A stretch of DNA of 64,000 bases from Verrucomicrobiota bacterium (GCA_025457615.1 JALOTZ010000008.1:25550-89549), one strand, 5' to 3'; counted from the stretch's first letter, positions 33,289 to 43,063 are shown. The notes: generated by a model from the sequence alone, not told the origin. Program-made: numbers and translations.

Positions 33289-35977
33289 CCCCGCCCCAAC
33301 GGCCCAGGAGTTTCAGCAAGGCAGGCAGAAATGTCAGGCTCACAATCATGCAGGTGGCCATGCCGATGGACATGACGTAGCCCAGGCTCCGGATGCCTTG
33401 GTGTTGTCCGAGGATAAGGGAGCCGAAGCCGGCGATGGTGGTGAGGTTGGACACCAGGACCGCCTTGCCGGTGCTCCGGCCCAGGATGCTGGGATCGTGT
33501 TCCTCGGCAAACCGGTTGAGAATGTTGATGCCGTTGGCCACACCGACCCCGATGATGAGGGGAAGGGTCATGATGTTGGCCGGGTTGAACGGTATGCCAG
33601 CCAGTCCCATCACACCGCACAGCCACAGGAATCCGACCCCGACCGGCATGAGGGCCAGCACCAGCGTCAGCAGGCTTCGGAAGTGGATCAGGACCATGAT
33701 GGAAATGGCGGCCAGCGCATACCAGGCGGCTTCCTTGTAGCTGTTCACGAGCAGCGATGTGTACTCATAAAGCTGCACTGGCGTGCCGGTCACCTCGGGA
33801 TCCACCGTGCGCATTTGTGACACGAACTCCTCCTGGTTTTCGCGCTGCCAGATATCCTTCTTGGGATACACCTGCAGCAGGTGCTTGCCGGTCACGCCCA
33901 CGAAGCGCTGCCGCAGCGGCTCCGGCAGATCCTGGACGCGCATCCCTTCCCGGTCATCCTGATGGCGCAGGGCCTCGAACGTGGCCCCCACGTCCTGCAA
34001 GAGCGCGGTTTGGTACTGGGTGAGTTTCCCGGCCACGACCTGGCGTTGCGCGCCCTGGCCGGCCAGCGCCTCCTTCCGCAGTTCAAAGACCGATTCGCGC
34101 AGGGAGCGGACGCTGTTGGAAAGCGAAACCTCCTCGGGCGGAATCTCGTCCAAGGCCAGCCCGAGGTACCCCTGGAGCGCGTAAAGCGTGCGCGTCAACT
34201 CGGGCACATTGACCCGGTTGGTGTCTGGCGGCCGGAAGTCGAGGTCCTCGATCTCCGACTTGATCTCCCGGATCAACCCGAGCTTGGGCTGCGGATCCTG
34301 GATGAGGTATTGGGCCATGGAATCGATGCTGGCCACGCTGGGCAGTTGCAGGAGCCGTTGTTCGAGTTCCTGGGCCTGCTCGGCGCTGTCGGCCAGCACG
34401 GCGCCGAAGATCACGGACTTGTCGGTGGAATCGATCAGCTTCTTCTCGCACAGTACGGCGGGCAGGCCGGCGCTCTGCATGTTGAGGAGATCGTAGTCGA
34501 AGGCCACCTTGCGCGACTCCAACACCGCCCAAAGCGAGACCACCCCCACCAGCCCGGACACCAGCCGCGGGCGCCGAAGCCAGAGCCGCTCCAGACGGAC
34601 GCGACGATCCGGATGCAGGGAAAGCTCGTGATCCAGCACATTCTGCCGTCCCCGCAGGAGCAGCACGGGCAGCAGGGTCATCATGGGCGCCAGGCAAATG
34701 AGCAACCCGCCGCCACAAATGATACCCATCTCCTGGATGCCCTTGAAGTTGGTGAAGCCCATGGCCAGAAACGCCAGGGCGGTGGTCAGCGCGCCGGTGA
34801 TGATGCCGCGCCCAGTGCGGACCAAGGCCAGCCGCAGCGAGGCCTCCTCGGTCCTGCCATGCCGCAACTCCTCCTCGTACCGCGAGATGAGGTGAACCCC
34901 GAAGTCGATGGCCAATCCGTTGAGGATCGGCACAAACGTCACCGTGAGGATGTTCAGGTGTCCGATGGCCAGGGTGGCGAACGCCAGCGTGTAGGCGATG
35001 CCGGCCAGCAGACAGAGCGTTGCCTTCAAGGGCCGTCCGGTTTCCTTGTAGGCGTAAACAAAAATCAGCGCGCACAGGAACAGGGACACGAAGCTGGCCA
35101 CGGTGGAATCCTTCTGCGACTGCACCATCTCATCGAGTTCCAGCACGGGTTCGCCGGTCAAACCGGCATTGACGCCGGTGACCTCGAGTTGGGTCGCCTG
35201 CAGGAGTGCGCGCATGCGCCCGACGGCCTCGGCTTTCACCTGCTCGTTGAGCGGGTTGGCCGTGATGAGGTAAATGGTCCCGTTGGCAAAAGTGATGTAG
35301 CTACCCTGCTGCGCCTCCGAGCCCGCGCCAAACAGGGCCTCGACCCCCGGGGAAGGGGGAATGCCCGGACGGGGCAGCGCGGCGGTGGCTTGGTCCACGA
35401 TGCCTTGCAGGGCGGGAAACGCCCGGATGAGCGCGTCATTCCCGGCGTTTTGACCTCGGCTGGCGGTGCGGATCTGGGTGTTCACCAGCTCGAAGAGCGA
35501 AACGAGGTTGGTCGCCTGGCTGAACTGGGTCAGGAACGGCCGGAACTCGCCCAACGTCTTGCGCAGCTCTCTCAGGTCCGATTCCGGCACAAACAGCAGC
35601 GCCTTGGATCCCAACATCCGCAGGTCGCCTTTCCAGAACACATTGCAGAGCAGGTTCGTCTCGACCTCGAGTTTGGCCCCCAGGCGCTCGACAAACTGGC
35701 GGTTCTTCTCGGGATTCTCGCTCTCGACCACCACCACCAGGTCGTCCTGCAAAGGAAACTCCTTCTTCAACCTGAGGAAGTTCTGGTGGTAATGCTTGTC
35801 CTCCCCCACCAACCCGGAACGGTCCACCCGAAACTCGAGCCCAAAAACCGTGATGAAGATGCTGGCAACGGTGAGCACCGCATGCACCAGCAGCACCGGA
35901 CGCCGGTGGCGGAAGACCAGGTCCGCCACCCCCCCCAGGAACCAGTCAGCCCAGGACTTGGACGCGGGTTCAGTCAT
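33227..35977 (-). CDS. HpnN-like RND/MMPL family lipid exporter
   Basis: A 916-residue inner-membrane protein with two repeated halves, each a large periplasmic loop followed by a six-helix MMPL block. The first block (about 280-440) includes ILTVTFVPILNGLAIDFGVH; the second (about 735-895) includes GLAGIPFNPANIMTLPLIIG and a matching VGVANGINILNRF. HpnN of this family moves hopanoids to the outer membrane, and a hopanoid-like module (57.6-59.8 kb) is in the window, but the substrate here is not proven. It begins 3 bp after yebC and runs in the same direction. Its last codons hold the plus-strand terminator. Confidence 0.82.
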   Translation of the reverse strand: MTEPASKSWADWFLGGVADLVFRHRRPVLLVHAVLTVASIFITVFGLEFRVDRSGLVGEDKHYHQNFLRLKKEFPLQDDLVVVVESENPEKNRQFVERLGAKLEVETNLLCNVFWKGDLRMLGSKALLFVPESDLRELRKTLGEFRPFLTQFSQATNLVSLFELVNTQIRTASRGQNAGNDALIRAFPALQGIVDQATAALPRPGIPPSPGVEALFGAGSEAQQGSYITFANGTIYLITANPLNEQVKAEAVGRMRALLQATQLEVTGVNAGLTGEPVLELDEMVQSQKDSTVASFVSLFLCALIFVYAYKETGRPLKATLCLLAGIAYTLAFATLAIGHLNILTVTFVPILNGLAIDFGVHLISRYEEELRHGRTEEASLRLALVRTGRGIITGALTTALAFLAMGFTNFKGIQEMGIICGGGLLICLAPMMTLLPVLLLRGRQNVLDHELSLHPDRRVRLERLWLRRPRLVSGLVGVVSLWAVLESRKVAFDYDLLNMQSAGLPAVLCEKKLIDSTDKSVIFGAVLADSAEQAQELEQRLLQLPSVASIDSMAQYLIQDPQPKLGLIREIKSEIEDLDFRPPDTNRVNVPELTRTLYALQGYLGLALDEIPPEEVSLSNSVRSLRESVFELRKEALAGQGAQRQVVAGKLTQYQTALLQDVGATFEALRHQDDREGMRVQDLPEPLRQRFVGVTGKHLLQVYPKKDIWQRENQEEFVSQMRTVDPEVTGTPVQLYEYTSLLVNSYKEAAWYALAAISIMVLIHFRSLLTLVLALMPVGVGFLWLCGVMGLAGIPFNPANIMTLPLIIGVGVANGINILNRFAEEHDPSILGRSTGKAVLVSNLTTIAGFGSLILGQHQGIRSLGYVMSIGMATCMIVSLTFLPALLKLLGRWGGEKNEPSVGEARSTLGQEEPR

Positions 35978-35980
35978 GGG

Positions 35981-36706
35981 TCAGGGCAGTTCCGCATTGG
36001 AATAGACCTGCTGCACGTCATCGTGATCTTCCAGCGCCTCGATCAAGTGCGTGATCGCCCGCGCGGTGGCTTCGTCCTCGACCGGCACCGTCAGTTGGGG
36101 CAGCGCCGCCACCTGCACCGCCTCGCACCGGATGCCTTTGGCCTCGATGGCCCGCTGGACGGATTCCAAGGCGGCGGGTGTGGTCAAAATCTCGTAGCCT
36201 TGCTCGTCGGCCTTGAAATCCTCCGCGCCGGCTTCCAGGGCAATCTCCATCAGGGCATCCTCGGCGGCAGCCTCACGCGCCACCATGATCTGGCCGCGCT
36301 TCTGAAACAGGCGGCTCACCGCTCCCTGTGCCGCGATGCTGCCCCCGGCCTTGGTCACCAGGCTCCGGACCTCGGCCGCCGCGCGGTTCCGGTTGTCCGT
36401 CGTGATCTCGGCCAGAATGGCCACCCCACCGGGCGCGTAGATCTCATAGACCAGCTCCTCGAAGTTCGAATCCGCACCGCCCCCTGTGGCCTTCTGCAGC
36501 GCCCGTTCAATGTTGTCCTTGGGCAGGCTGGCCGCGCGGCACTTGAGCAACACCATCCGCAGCCGCGGATTCAAGCCGGGATCGCCCCCGCCCAGCTTGG
36601 CGGCGACGGTGATCTCGCGGGACAACTTGGCGAACACCTTGCCCCGCTTGGCGTCGATGGCGCCCTTGAACCGCTTGACCTTCGCCCATTTGCTATGACC
36701 GGCCAT
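35981..36706 (-). CDS. yebC: YebC/PmpR family DNA-binding regulatory protein
   Basis: A 241-residue protein with the invariant N-terminus MAGHSKWAKVKRFKGAIDAK. Further family blocks are FAKLSREITVAAKLGGGDPG, NPRLRMVLLKCRAASLPKDN, YEIYAPGGVAILAEITTDNR and the acidic C-terminal domain ending near DDVQQVYSN. YebC proteins act as transcription factors, and some help ribosomes through proline stretches. Full length. First gene of a unit with the RND exporter. Confidence 0.93.
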   Translation of the reverse strand: MAGHSKWAKVKRFKGAIDAKRGKVFAKLSREITVAAKLGGGDPGLNPRLRMVLLKCRAASLPKDNIERALQKATGGGADSNFEELVYEIYAPGGVAILAEITTDNRNRAAAEVRSLVTKAGGSIAAQGAVSRLFQKRGQIMVAREAAAEDALMEIALEAGAEDFKADEQGYEILTTPAALESVQRAIEAKGIRCEAVQVAALPQLTVPVEDEATARAITHLIEALEDHDDVQQVYSNAELP

Positions 36707-36849
36707 GTGTTGGGTGATTCGTCACCGTGTTGAAGGGTGGAAAGGTTGAATCGTGGAATTGTTCAATTGTGGAAAGTTCGCCTCGTGGACTGTGGCGGCG
36801 TGAACGGGGGAGCGGGCGGGGTCATCTCCGGAGCGGCAGGGAAACGGCG

Positions 36850-37212
36850 CTACGCGGTGGCGCCTCCAACGCCTTCGCCCGCCGGCTCCACAAACACCGC
36901 CGTGCCATAGCACAGCACCTCGGTGATGCCGGGGCCGATCTCGGTGGCATCGTAACGCACGCCGATGACCGCGTTGGCCCCCAGTTCGCCCGCGTGAGTC
37001 AACATCAGTTCAAAGGCATCCGAGCGCGTCCGTTCGCAGAGCGATGTGTAAACGGTGATGTTGCCCCCAACCAGGGTCTGCAGGCTGGCTCCGAGATTCC
37101 CGATGACAGACCGGGACCGCACGATGATGCCGCGGACCACGCCCAGGTTCTTGCGGACCCGGTAGCCGGGCAGATCGAAGGTCGTGGTGGTGAGCGGATG
37201 TGTCTGGCTCAT
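36850..37212 (-). CDS. YbjQ family (heavy-metal-binding-domain) protein
   Basis: A 120-residue protein of the YbjQ/PF01906 family, pentameric in known structures, function unclear. Visible: [55 protein letters not shown] and [13 protein letters not shown]. The ATG at 37212 (MSQTHPL) is chosen; the upstream reading frame is non-conserved. Between it and the amidotransferase lie 258 bp with no recognisable gene. Confidence 0.88.
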   Translation of the reverse strand: MSQTHPLTTTTFDLPGYRVRKNLGVVRGIIVRSRSVIGNLGASLQTLVGGNITVYTSLCERTRSDAFELMLTHAGELGANAVIGVRYDATEIGPGITEVLCYGTAVFVEPAGEGVGGATA

Positions 37213-37470
37213 AAACAGGCGCCCATTCAACACCAGCCGCACCTGGGGAAAAAGTCGAATCTTGCGCCGGCCCCGGGAGACCCGGCGGAGGCAGCCGTTG
37301 TTCGCCACCCCGGCTCGTTTCATCGGGATTCAACCGACGAACCGGCGGGCGGCACTTTGGCCACCACCAACAGTCCTTTCAGTGCGGCGAACGCGATATC
37401 GCCCCCCGGTGACAAGCCCACCGAGAGTGGACCGGACCCATGCTCCTCGTCATAGCAGGCGTGCCGCACC

Positions 37471-38157
37471 TCACCCGAGGCGGTCCAGGACGGACGCCAG
37501 GAGACGGTTGGCTTCCTGAAACTGCGGGTGCGCGGTCCGCATGGCGCACGCCTCCTGCACAAACCGGCCCGGGGCAAGGTCACCCGGACAGTTTTGAATC
37601 AACGCTTCCACACTTTCAGGGGTGCTCTCGAGATGGAACTGCAGGCCCAGGACACGCGGACCGATGGCGAACGCCTGGTGGGCGCAGCCGTCGCTCTGGG
37701 CCAGCCGGGTCGCGCCGGCCGGCAAGTCGAAGGTTTCCCCATGCCAATGGAAGGCGGTGAAGGCGGCGGGCAGAACACTGAACACGGGATGCGTCCCCGC
37801 CTCCGGCGTTTGGCGCACGGGAAACCAGCCGATCTCGCGGTGCTCGTTGACCCACACCTGCGCGCCCATGGCCTGGGCGATGAGCTGCGCCCCCAGACAG
37901 ATGCCGAGCACACCTTTGCCATTCTCGATCGCGTGCCGAATGAATCGCTGTTCCGGGCGCAGCCAGTCGAAGCGCTCCTCGTCATGGACGCTCATGGGTC
38001 CGCCCAGAATCACCAGCAGGTCGAACGCGTCCCGGCCGGGCAGCGGTTCGTTGGCGAACAGGCGGACCACGGAAACCGGGAAACCGCGGGCAGCCGCCCA
38101 GGCGCCAATCCCCGCCGGGCCTTCGAAGGAAACATGCTGGAGACAGACGATCCTCAC
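37471..38157 (-). CDS. Class I glutamine amidotransferase-like protein
   Basis: 228 residues of the GATase1 fold. The nucleophile Cys is in VLGICLGAQLIAQAMG and the catalytic His in GLQFHLEST. LLVILGGPMSVHDEE near the start matches the GMP synthase-like/YfeJ subfamily, which stands alone without a synthase domain. Starts with GTG at 38157, overlapping the S10 peptidase stop by 4 bp, so the two are co-translated. Confidence 0.88.
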   Translation of the reverse strand: MRIVCLQHVSFEGPAGIGAWAAARGFPVSVVRLFANEPLPGRDAFDLLVILGGPMSVHDEERFDWLRPEQRFIRHAIENGKGVLGICLGAQLIAQAMGAQVWVNEHREIGWFPVRQTPEAGTHPVFSVLPAAFTAFHWHGETFDLPAGATRLAQSDGCAHQAFAIGPRVLGLQFHLESTPESVEALIQNCPGDLAPGRFVQEACAMRTAHPQFQEANRLLASVLDRLG

Positions 38158-39716
38158 GGCTTGAGGAATTCCTCGAGATCCTTCTGCAGCTTCCGCAGGT
38201 CCGCCTTGTTCACGTACATCATGTGGCCGGATTCATATTCGGCCAGCGTGAGGTTGCGGCGCAGGACGGGATCGATTTGCAGGTGGTCCAGACTGTGGCG
38301 CATGCCGTCCATGGGCGTGGCCAGGTCGCGCAACCCCACCAGCACCAGCACGCGCAAGCTGGGATTCTGGCTCATCACCGAGGCGAGCTTGCCCGACACG
38401 TTCGGATAGCTGTCCCGGGTCTCGAAGTCCCACGGTTTCACCCCGGCAATGACTTCATACGGCAGATCGTTGGTGAACTGCAATTCCTCGCGCACGTAGG
38501 CGTTCATCGCCGCCGAGAACGGTCCGTAGGCCGAGGCATACGAGGGATCAAAGAGCGGCGCGGCGGATCGCTTGTCGGCATCGCGCCCGGTGATGCGGGC
38601 GTCGAACCGGCCTAAAATCAACCCCTCCTCGCGCCGGAGATGCTCGCGGAAGGTGTACGAACTGACCTGCAACTCGTGATCCTCGATCAACGACCGGGGC
38701 AGGCCGGTCAGGCGGACCAGGCGGGCCGCCACATCCTCCCGTTCCTCCGGCGTCAGGGTTGACCCGCGCAACAGGGCCAGGGCGTAGTCGCCCCGGGCAA
38801 ACTCGCGCGCCGCCCGGATCGCTTTGCCCAGATCCGCCTGCAGATCCGCCGGCAGCTTCTTGTGGTAATGGGCGGTGGCGGTCAGCGCAGGCAGGAAGAC
38901 GATGTACGGCAGTTCGTTCCCGGGCACCTCCCGCAGCGTGGCAAAGTCCAGCACGCCGGATAGCAGCACGATGCCGTTGAGATACAGTCCGTAACGGGAG
39001 TGCAAATGCTCCGCCAGCCCGGCGGCGCGAAAGGCCCCGTAGCTCTCCCCACACAGGTATTTCGGCGAACGCCACCGCTCGTTGCGCGTCGTCCAGAGCC
39101 GGATGAAATCGCCGATGCTCTCCACGTCCGGCAACTGGCCGAAGAACTGGTCGGGCTTCTCGTCCTTCACCGGGCGGCTGTAGCCCGTGGCCACCGGATC
39201 AATGAAGACCAGGTCCGTGGCGGCCAGGATGGAAAGCTCGTTGTCCTCAAGCCCGAACGGGGGCGGCGGCATGCTTCCATCGTCGTTCAGCTTGACTCGA
39301 CGCGGTCCCAGCCCCCCCAGATGCAGCCAGACCGAGGACGATCCCGGCCCGCCGTTGAAGCAAAACATCACCGGTCGGCGCGCCCGGTCGGAACTCTCCA
39401 GCCGGGTGTAGGCCACGTAAAAGACCGACGCCCGTGAATCGCCGTCCTGCTTGAGCAAGGGCAGCATGCCGGTCTCGGCCGTGTAGGTGACCGGACGTCC
39501 GCCCATCGTGACGGTGTTGGTGATCACCACCGGTCGGGACGCGGCGTCCGGGATGGTGGCCATTTTGGGCTTGGCGTCCCCGGCGGACTTGGTCCCGGAC
39601 GGCTGTTCCGGCGGCGGGGCGGGCTTGCGCTCGGCCGGTTCATCCGCCTGGACGATCAAGCCGGCCAGGGCGAGGGCCAAGGCGCCCCATTCAGCAACAA
39701 GGAAGTTCCGTTTCAT
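38154..39716 (-). CDS. Secreted peptidase S10 (serine carboxypeptidase-like)
   Basis: A 520-residue exported alpha/beta-hydrolase. Signal peptide in the first about 27 residues (LALALAGLIVQADE). RPVMFCFNGGPGSSSVWLHL forms the oxyanion region. The nucleophile Ser is in LCGESYGAFRAAGL at about residue 225, the acid in VLVGLRDLATPMDG, and the His in EYESGHMMYV. It would remove C-terminal residues from peptides outside the cytoplasm. The ATG at 39716 starts the signal peptide; the upstream extension lacks conservation. Confidence 0.9.
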   Translation of the reverse strand: MKRNFLVAEWGALALALAGLIVQADEPAERKPAPPPEQPSGTKSAGDAKPKMATIPDAASRPVVITNTVTMGGRPVTYTAETGMLPLLKQDGDSRASVFYVAYTRLESSDRARRPVMFCFNGGPGSSSVWLHLGGLGPRRVKLNDDGSMPPPPFGLEDNELSILAATDLVFIDPVATGYSRPVKDEKPDQFFGQLPDVESIGDFIRLWTTRNERWRSPKYLCGESYGAFRAAGLAEHLHSRYGLYLNGIVLLSGVLDFATLREVPGNELPYIVFLPALTATAHYHKKLPADLQADLGKAIRAAREFARGDYALALLRGSTLTPEEREDVAARLVRLTGLPRSLIEDHELQVSSYTFREHLRREEGLILGRFDARITGRDADKRSAAPLFDPSYASAYGPFSAAMNAYVREELQFTNDLPYEVIAGVKPWDFETRDSYPNVSGKLASVMSQNPSLRVLVLVGLRDLATPMDGMRHSLDHLQIDPVLRRNLTLAEYESGHMMYVNKADLRKLQKDLEEFLKP

Positions 39717-39901
39717 GGTTCGTCCCCAGCAATACACCGGGAGGAGCCGCAGCTCCACCAGAAGTTTTCCACGCCCGCCGCCGCGGGCCTTCGTTCGCGA
39801 TTTCGAGGAGGCGCGAGTCGGATCCTGTGCTACCGTAGTGACTGGAAAGGGTTCCAGACCGAGATTCCAAACCAAGACCAGGAAAGGAGAGAGAGCAGAT
39901 C

Positions 39902-40327
39902 ATGAATATCATTGTGGAGAAGGAGGACGTTTGGGCGGCCAGCCTGGAGGACAAGCCAGGGTCACTGGCCCAGAAGCTGACGGTGCTGGCGGAGGCGGGG
40001 GCGGACCTGGGTTTCGTGATTGCCCGCCGCGCGCCGGACAAGCCCGGCACCGGAGTGGTGTTTGTCACCCCGCTGCTCGGGGACAAGGAAGTGGACGCGG
40101 CCACCGAAATTGGCTTCAACGTGACCCAAAGCCTTCACTCGGTGCGGGTGCAGGGACACAACGAAGCCGGGGCGGGCGCGCGTCTGACCCAGAAGCTGGC
40201 CAAAGCCGGGATCAACCTGCGCGGGTTGTCCGCCGCGGCACTGGGCACGCAGTTCGTGGCCCATTTTGCCTTCGACACCGAGGAGGACGCGGCCAAAGCC
40301 ATCGCGTTGCTCCAGAAGGCGGGTTGA
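39902..40327 (+). CDS. ACT-domain protein
   Basis: A 141-residue protein formed from two ACT-like units: the first about 4-60 (WAASLEDKPGSLAQKLTVLA then ADLGFVIARR), the second about 70-140 (GAGARLTQKLAKAGINLRGL). ACT domains bind amino acids and often regulate metabolic enzymes. There is no catalytic domain. Similar stand-alone ACT proteins are common; the ligand is not known. An AGGAAAGGAGAGAG site precedes the ATG. Confidence 0.85.
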   Translation: MNIIVEKEDVWAASLEDKPGSLAQKLTVLAEAGADLGFVIARRAPDKPGTGVVFVTPLLGDKEVDAATEIGFNVTQSLHSVRVQGHNEAGAGARLTQKLAKAGINLRGLSAAALGTQFVAHFAFDTEEDAAKAIALLQKAG

Positions 40328-40361
40328 AACGACGTTGGCCTTGCGTCGAGCGGAACCCACT

Positions 40362-40515
40362 CCACCCGCGCCACCACTGCGGCTCACGGAGCCGCGCTCC
40401 CCACAACGGACCGCGGGTCCATGACCCGCAGCAGCCACGCTGCTCCACACGCTCACGACCAACTCGCAGGCCACCCGCACCCGCGCCGCCGCTGCGGCTC
40501 ACGGAGCCGAGTTCC
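40362..40515. repeat. Direct repeat pair TGCGGCTCACGGAGCCG
   Basis: Two copies of a 17-bp sequence, at 40378-40394 and 40493-40509, each within a longer roughly 40-bp GC-rich block with more similarity, and each itself partly palindromic (CGGCTC/GAGCCG). Between them is an inverted segment around CGGGTCCATGACCCG. This fills the gap between the ACT protein and the next gene. Looks like a third dispersed repeat family. Confidence 0.5.
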
Positions 40516-40563
40516 GGAAAGAAACGCTCGTGCTCGGCGCCGCCTCCATCTAGCCTGCCGTCC

Positions 40564-40971
40564 ATGACAGTCCGCAGGTACGATCACGAAGGCCGGCTCA
40601 TCGAGGAGGACCACACGGAAGTCCAACCCCAGCCGGCGGCTGAGGAGAGTCTGGAATCCTTGCTGCACCGGACCGAGGCGGAGCTGAAGGGGCACTTTCC
40701 GATGATGGTGGATTCCGCGACGCGCCTGGACGCGGTCACAGCCGGCACCGACCGGCTGCACTACCACTACACCCTGCTGAATGCGGCAGCCGCGGACCTG
40801 GACGTGGACGCGACGCGGACGGCGCTGACCCCGCTGGTGCAGGAACAAGCCCGGAACATGTCGTTCCTCAAGCTGCTCATGGACAAGGGCGCCACCGTCA
40901 CCTTCCATTACCAGGACCAGGCCGGCACGGAGATCTGCGCGATCGAGGTGAAAGCGGACACGCTGGCCTGA
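40564..40971 (+). CDS. Conserved hypothetical protein
   Basis: A 135-residue protein without signal or membrane segments. After a variable, acidic N-terminus (1-55) the remainder (MMVDSATRLDAVTAGTDRL, YHYTLLN, GATVTFHYQDQAGTEICAIEV) resembles a widespread but unnamed family of small domains with a VDSxTRLD motif. Function unknown. The ATG at 40564 follows the repeat region directly. Confidence 0.6.
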   Translation: MTVRRYDHEGRLIEEDHTEVQPQPAAEESLESLLHRTEAELKGHFPMMVDSATRLDAVTAGTDRLHYHYTLLNAAAADLDVDATRTALTPLVQEQARNMSFLKLLMDKGATVTFHYQDQAGTEICAIEVKADTLA

Positions 40972-41059
40972 GGCCGGACCATCCGGCTTGACGCACCACG
41001 CCACCGCCGGGCGCTGTGTGTGGCTTGCCCGCGCCAGCCGCCTCTGATTCACTCCGTTC

Positions 41060-41578
41060 GTGGCGTTGCCCTACCAGATCGCGACCCTGCTTTACTGCTT
41101 CAATGCACAGGACGAAGTGCTGCTGCTCGAGCGCGCAGAGCAGCCGAACCGGGGCTTGTGGAGCCCGCCCGGAGGCAAGCTCAAGACCGACACGGGGGAA
41201 TCCCCCTACGCCTGTGCCTGCCGGGAGGCGCACGAGGAGTTGGGCCTGGAGCTGAAGGCCACCGACTTCCACCTCACCGGGCTGGTGAGCGAGCACGGTT
41301 ACCGCGGGGAAAGCCATTGGTTGATGTTCCTGTTCGAGATCAAGCCGCGGCTGGATCGGCTGCCCCCGCCGTGCCACGAAGGCCGGTTCGAGTTCTTTGG
41401 CCGGGAATCCCTCGCCAAGCTGAACCTGCCACAAACCGATGTGGAACGCCTCTGGCCCTGGTTCTGGCAGCATCGCGGCGGATTCTTCGCCGCCCATTGC
41501 CACTGTTTCGGAGACGGACGCAACGAGTGGCGCCTGGAAGGGTCCGCCGTTGCGCCGCCCGCAGCTTTCAACCCGTAA
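41060..41578 (+). CDS. NUDIX hydrolase
   Basis: A 172-residue pyrophosphohydrolase resembling MutT/8-oxo-dGTP enzymes. The NUDIX box GGKLKTDTGESPYACACREA, continuing HEELGL, is present, but with two extra residues between the Gly and the first Glu (GX7E instead of GX5E). The second half, ending in WRLEGSAV, is not recognised. Starts with GTG at 41060. It lies 10 bp before tadA. Confidence 0.85.
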   Translation: MALPYQIATLLYCFNAQDEVLLLERAEQPNRGLWSPPGGKLKTDTGESPYACACREAHEELGLELKATDFHLTGLVSEHGYRGESHWLMFLFEIKPRLDRLPPPCHEGRFEFFGRESLAKLNLPQTDVERLWPWFWQHRGGFFAAHCHCFGDGRNEWRLEGSAVAPPAAFNP

Positions 41579-41588
41579 CCGTCAAGTG

Positions 41589-42095
41589 ATGGACGAACCG
41601 ATCATCGACCTGCAAAGCGATCACTATTTCATGGGCGAGGCGTTGCGGATGGCGGCGTGCGCCTATGAGGCAGAGGAAGTGCCGGTCGGCGCCGTGGTGG
41701 TGCGCCAGGGACGCATCCTCGCGCGGGCCTGCAACCAGGTCGAGCTCCTCAAGGACGCCACCGCCCACGCCGAAATGCTCGCCTTGACCCAGGCGGAGAG
41801 CGCGGTCGGCGACTGGCGGCTGACGGACTGCACCCTCTACGTGACCAAGGAACCCTGCCCGATGTGCGCGGGCGCCATCGTGCACGTACGGCTGGCGCGC
41901 GTGGTCTTCGGAGCCACGGATCCCAAGGGGGGCGCCGCCGGCAGCGCCCTGAATCTCCTGCAGTTCCCCAGCCTGAACCATCGCTGCGACATCACTCGAG
42001 GCGTGCGCGAGGAGGAATGCCGGGGTTTGCTGATGGACTTCTTCACGCAACGGCGCCAGGAGAACAAGAGCAACGGACAGGACGCCGGTGCTTAG
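41589..42095 (+). CDS. tadA: tRNA-specific adenosine deaminase
   Basis: Deaminates A34 of tRNA-Arg to inosine. The 168-residue protein has the zinc site His60/Glu62 (ATAHAEM) and Cys90/Cys93 (EPCPMCAGAIVH), plus EEVPVGAVVVRQG, NLLQFPSLNHRCDITRGV and EECRGLLMDFF, all TadA-like. Start ATG at 41589, 10 bp after the NUDIX gene, probably co-transcribed. Confidence 0.92.
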   Translation: MDEPIIDLQSDHYFMGEALRMAACAYEAEEVPVGAVVVRQGRILARACNQVELLKDATAHAEMLALTQAESAVGDWRLTDCTLYVTKEPCPMCAGAIVHVRLARVVFGATDPKGGAAGSALNLLQFPSLNHRCDITRGVREEECRGLLMDFFTQRRQENKSNGQDAGA

Positions 42096-42117
42096 CGGAC
42101 CGATGCCGTTGAAATTC

Positions 42118-42268
42118 AACGCCAGGACGCCAGGACGCAAAGTGCGGAAAGAACTTGAACCCGGGTGCTGGGTGGGCAGGCAGCCCTCGCCCAACGGTTT
42201 CGCCCAGAACGGTCCGAAGCGGCTCTGAAAGCCTTGCGACTGCGCGCCTCCGCGTCTTTGCGTTGGGT
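42118..42268. repeat. Dyad repeat between convergent tadA and DJ-1 genes
   Basis: The left arm (42118-42151) consists of units AACGCCAG, GACGCCAG, GACGCAAA. The right arm (42232-42268, TTGCGACTGCGCGCC to TTTGCGTTG) is the inverted counterpart. About 80 bp lies between. Same design as 12750-12902, which is also between convergent genes. Confidence 0.6.
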
Positions 42269-42355
42269 ATCTTCTGCATCGTTGGCTTGGCCGGCTATAT
42301 GGCGGTTGCGCGCGAGGTCTCGCGCAACGCCGCGGAGTCGCAGCGAACCGGCGGT

Positions 42356-42907
42356 TCAGACCATGATGGCGTCGGCAACCTCCGTAGCCTTGGCCGGCCC
42401 CATGAGCCGCTTCACCAGCGCCAGGCCAAACTCGAGGGCCGTGCCGGCGCCGCGGGACGTGATCAAGTGGCCGTCCTCGACCACCTTCTCACCGGCCAGC
42501 GCCAGCGGTAATTCCTCGTTCACCGAGAAGTGCGCGGTGTAACGCTTGTCCGCCAGCAGCCCGGCATCCTTGAGGACTGTCGGCGCCGCGCAAATGGCGG
42601 CCATCAACTTGCCCGCATCCGCGAACTGCCGGGCCAGCCGCGCCGCCCGACCGTCCGCACGCAGCGTCTTGACGCCGGGACCGCCAGGTATGAACAAGAG
42701 ATCGAACGCTTGCCCGGCGCCCTGCATCACGTCCTCGATCGCGGTATCCGCCTCCAACCGCACGCCGCAACGGCCGGCGACCCGCTTCTCCCCGGTCAGC
42801 GAGGCGATCACCACCTCGACACCCGCGCGCCGGAGCAGGTCGATGGGCGTGACCGTCTCGATTTCCTCGAAACCGTCCACCAGCAGGCACAGCACTTTCT
42901 TGGTCAT
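42356..42907 (-). CDS. DJ-1/PfpI family protein
   Basis: A 183-residue DJ-1-like protein. The nucleophile-elbow Cys is Cys106 (AAICAAPTVLKDAG), the same number as in human DJ-1. The conserved Glu is in VDGFEEIETVTPIDLLRRAG, and GGPG precedes the Cys. Members are glyoxalases, deglycase-like or chaperone proteins, and also relate to ThiJ/YajL; the activity cannot be chosen from sequence. The ATG at 42907 starts the conserved strand. Confidence 0.9.
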   Translation of the reverse strand: MTKKVLCLLVDGFEEIETVTPIDLLRRAGVEVVIASLTGEKRVAGRCGVRLEADTAIEDVMQGAGQAFDLLFIPGGPGVKTLRADGRAARLARQFADAGKLMAAICAAPTVLKDAGLLADKRYTAHFSVNEELPLALAGEKVVEDGHLITSRGAGTALEFGLALVKRLMGPAKATEVADAIMV

Positions 42908-43063
42908 GATTCTGTCTCCTCTTCTCGGACGCCAACATACCATCCGCGCCGGGATCGCAAAGCCCGGAAGCGCCGTCCTGCGGGCGCATCCTTTGGCGTG
43001 CAAGGACCGAAACGCGGGGTTCCACAATCGATTGCCCCATCGCGTTGCCGCCCAATGCTCACC

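Noticed and set aside
33881..36733. A 950-codon plus-strand frame opposite the RND exporter and yebC
   Set aside because: It covers two convincing genes on the other strand, has low-complexity His/Gln/Gly content and no motifs.
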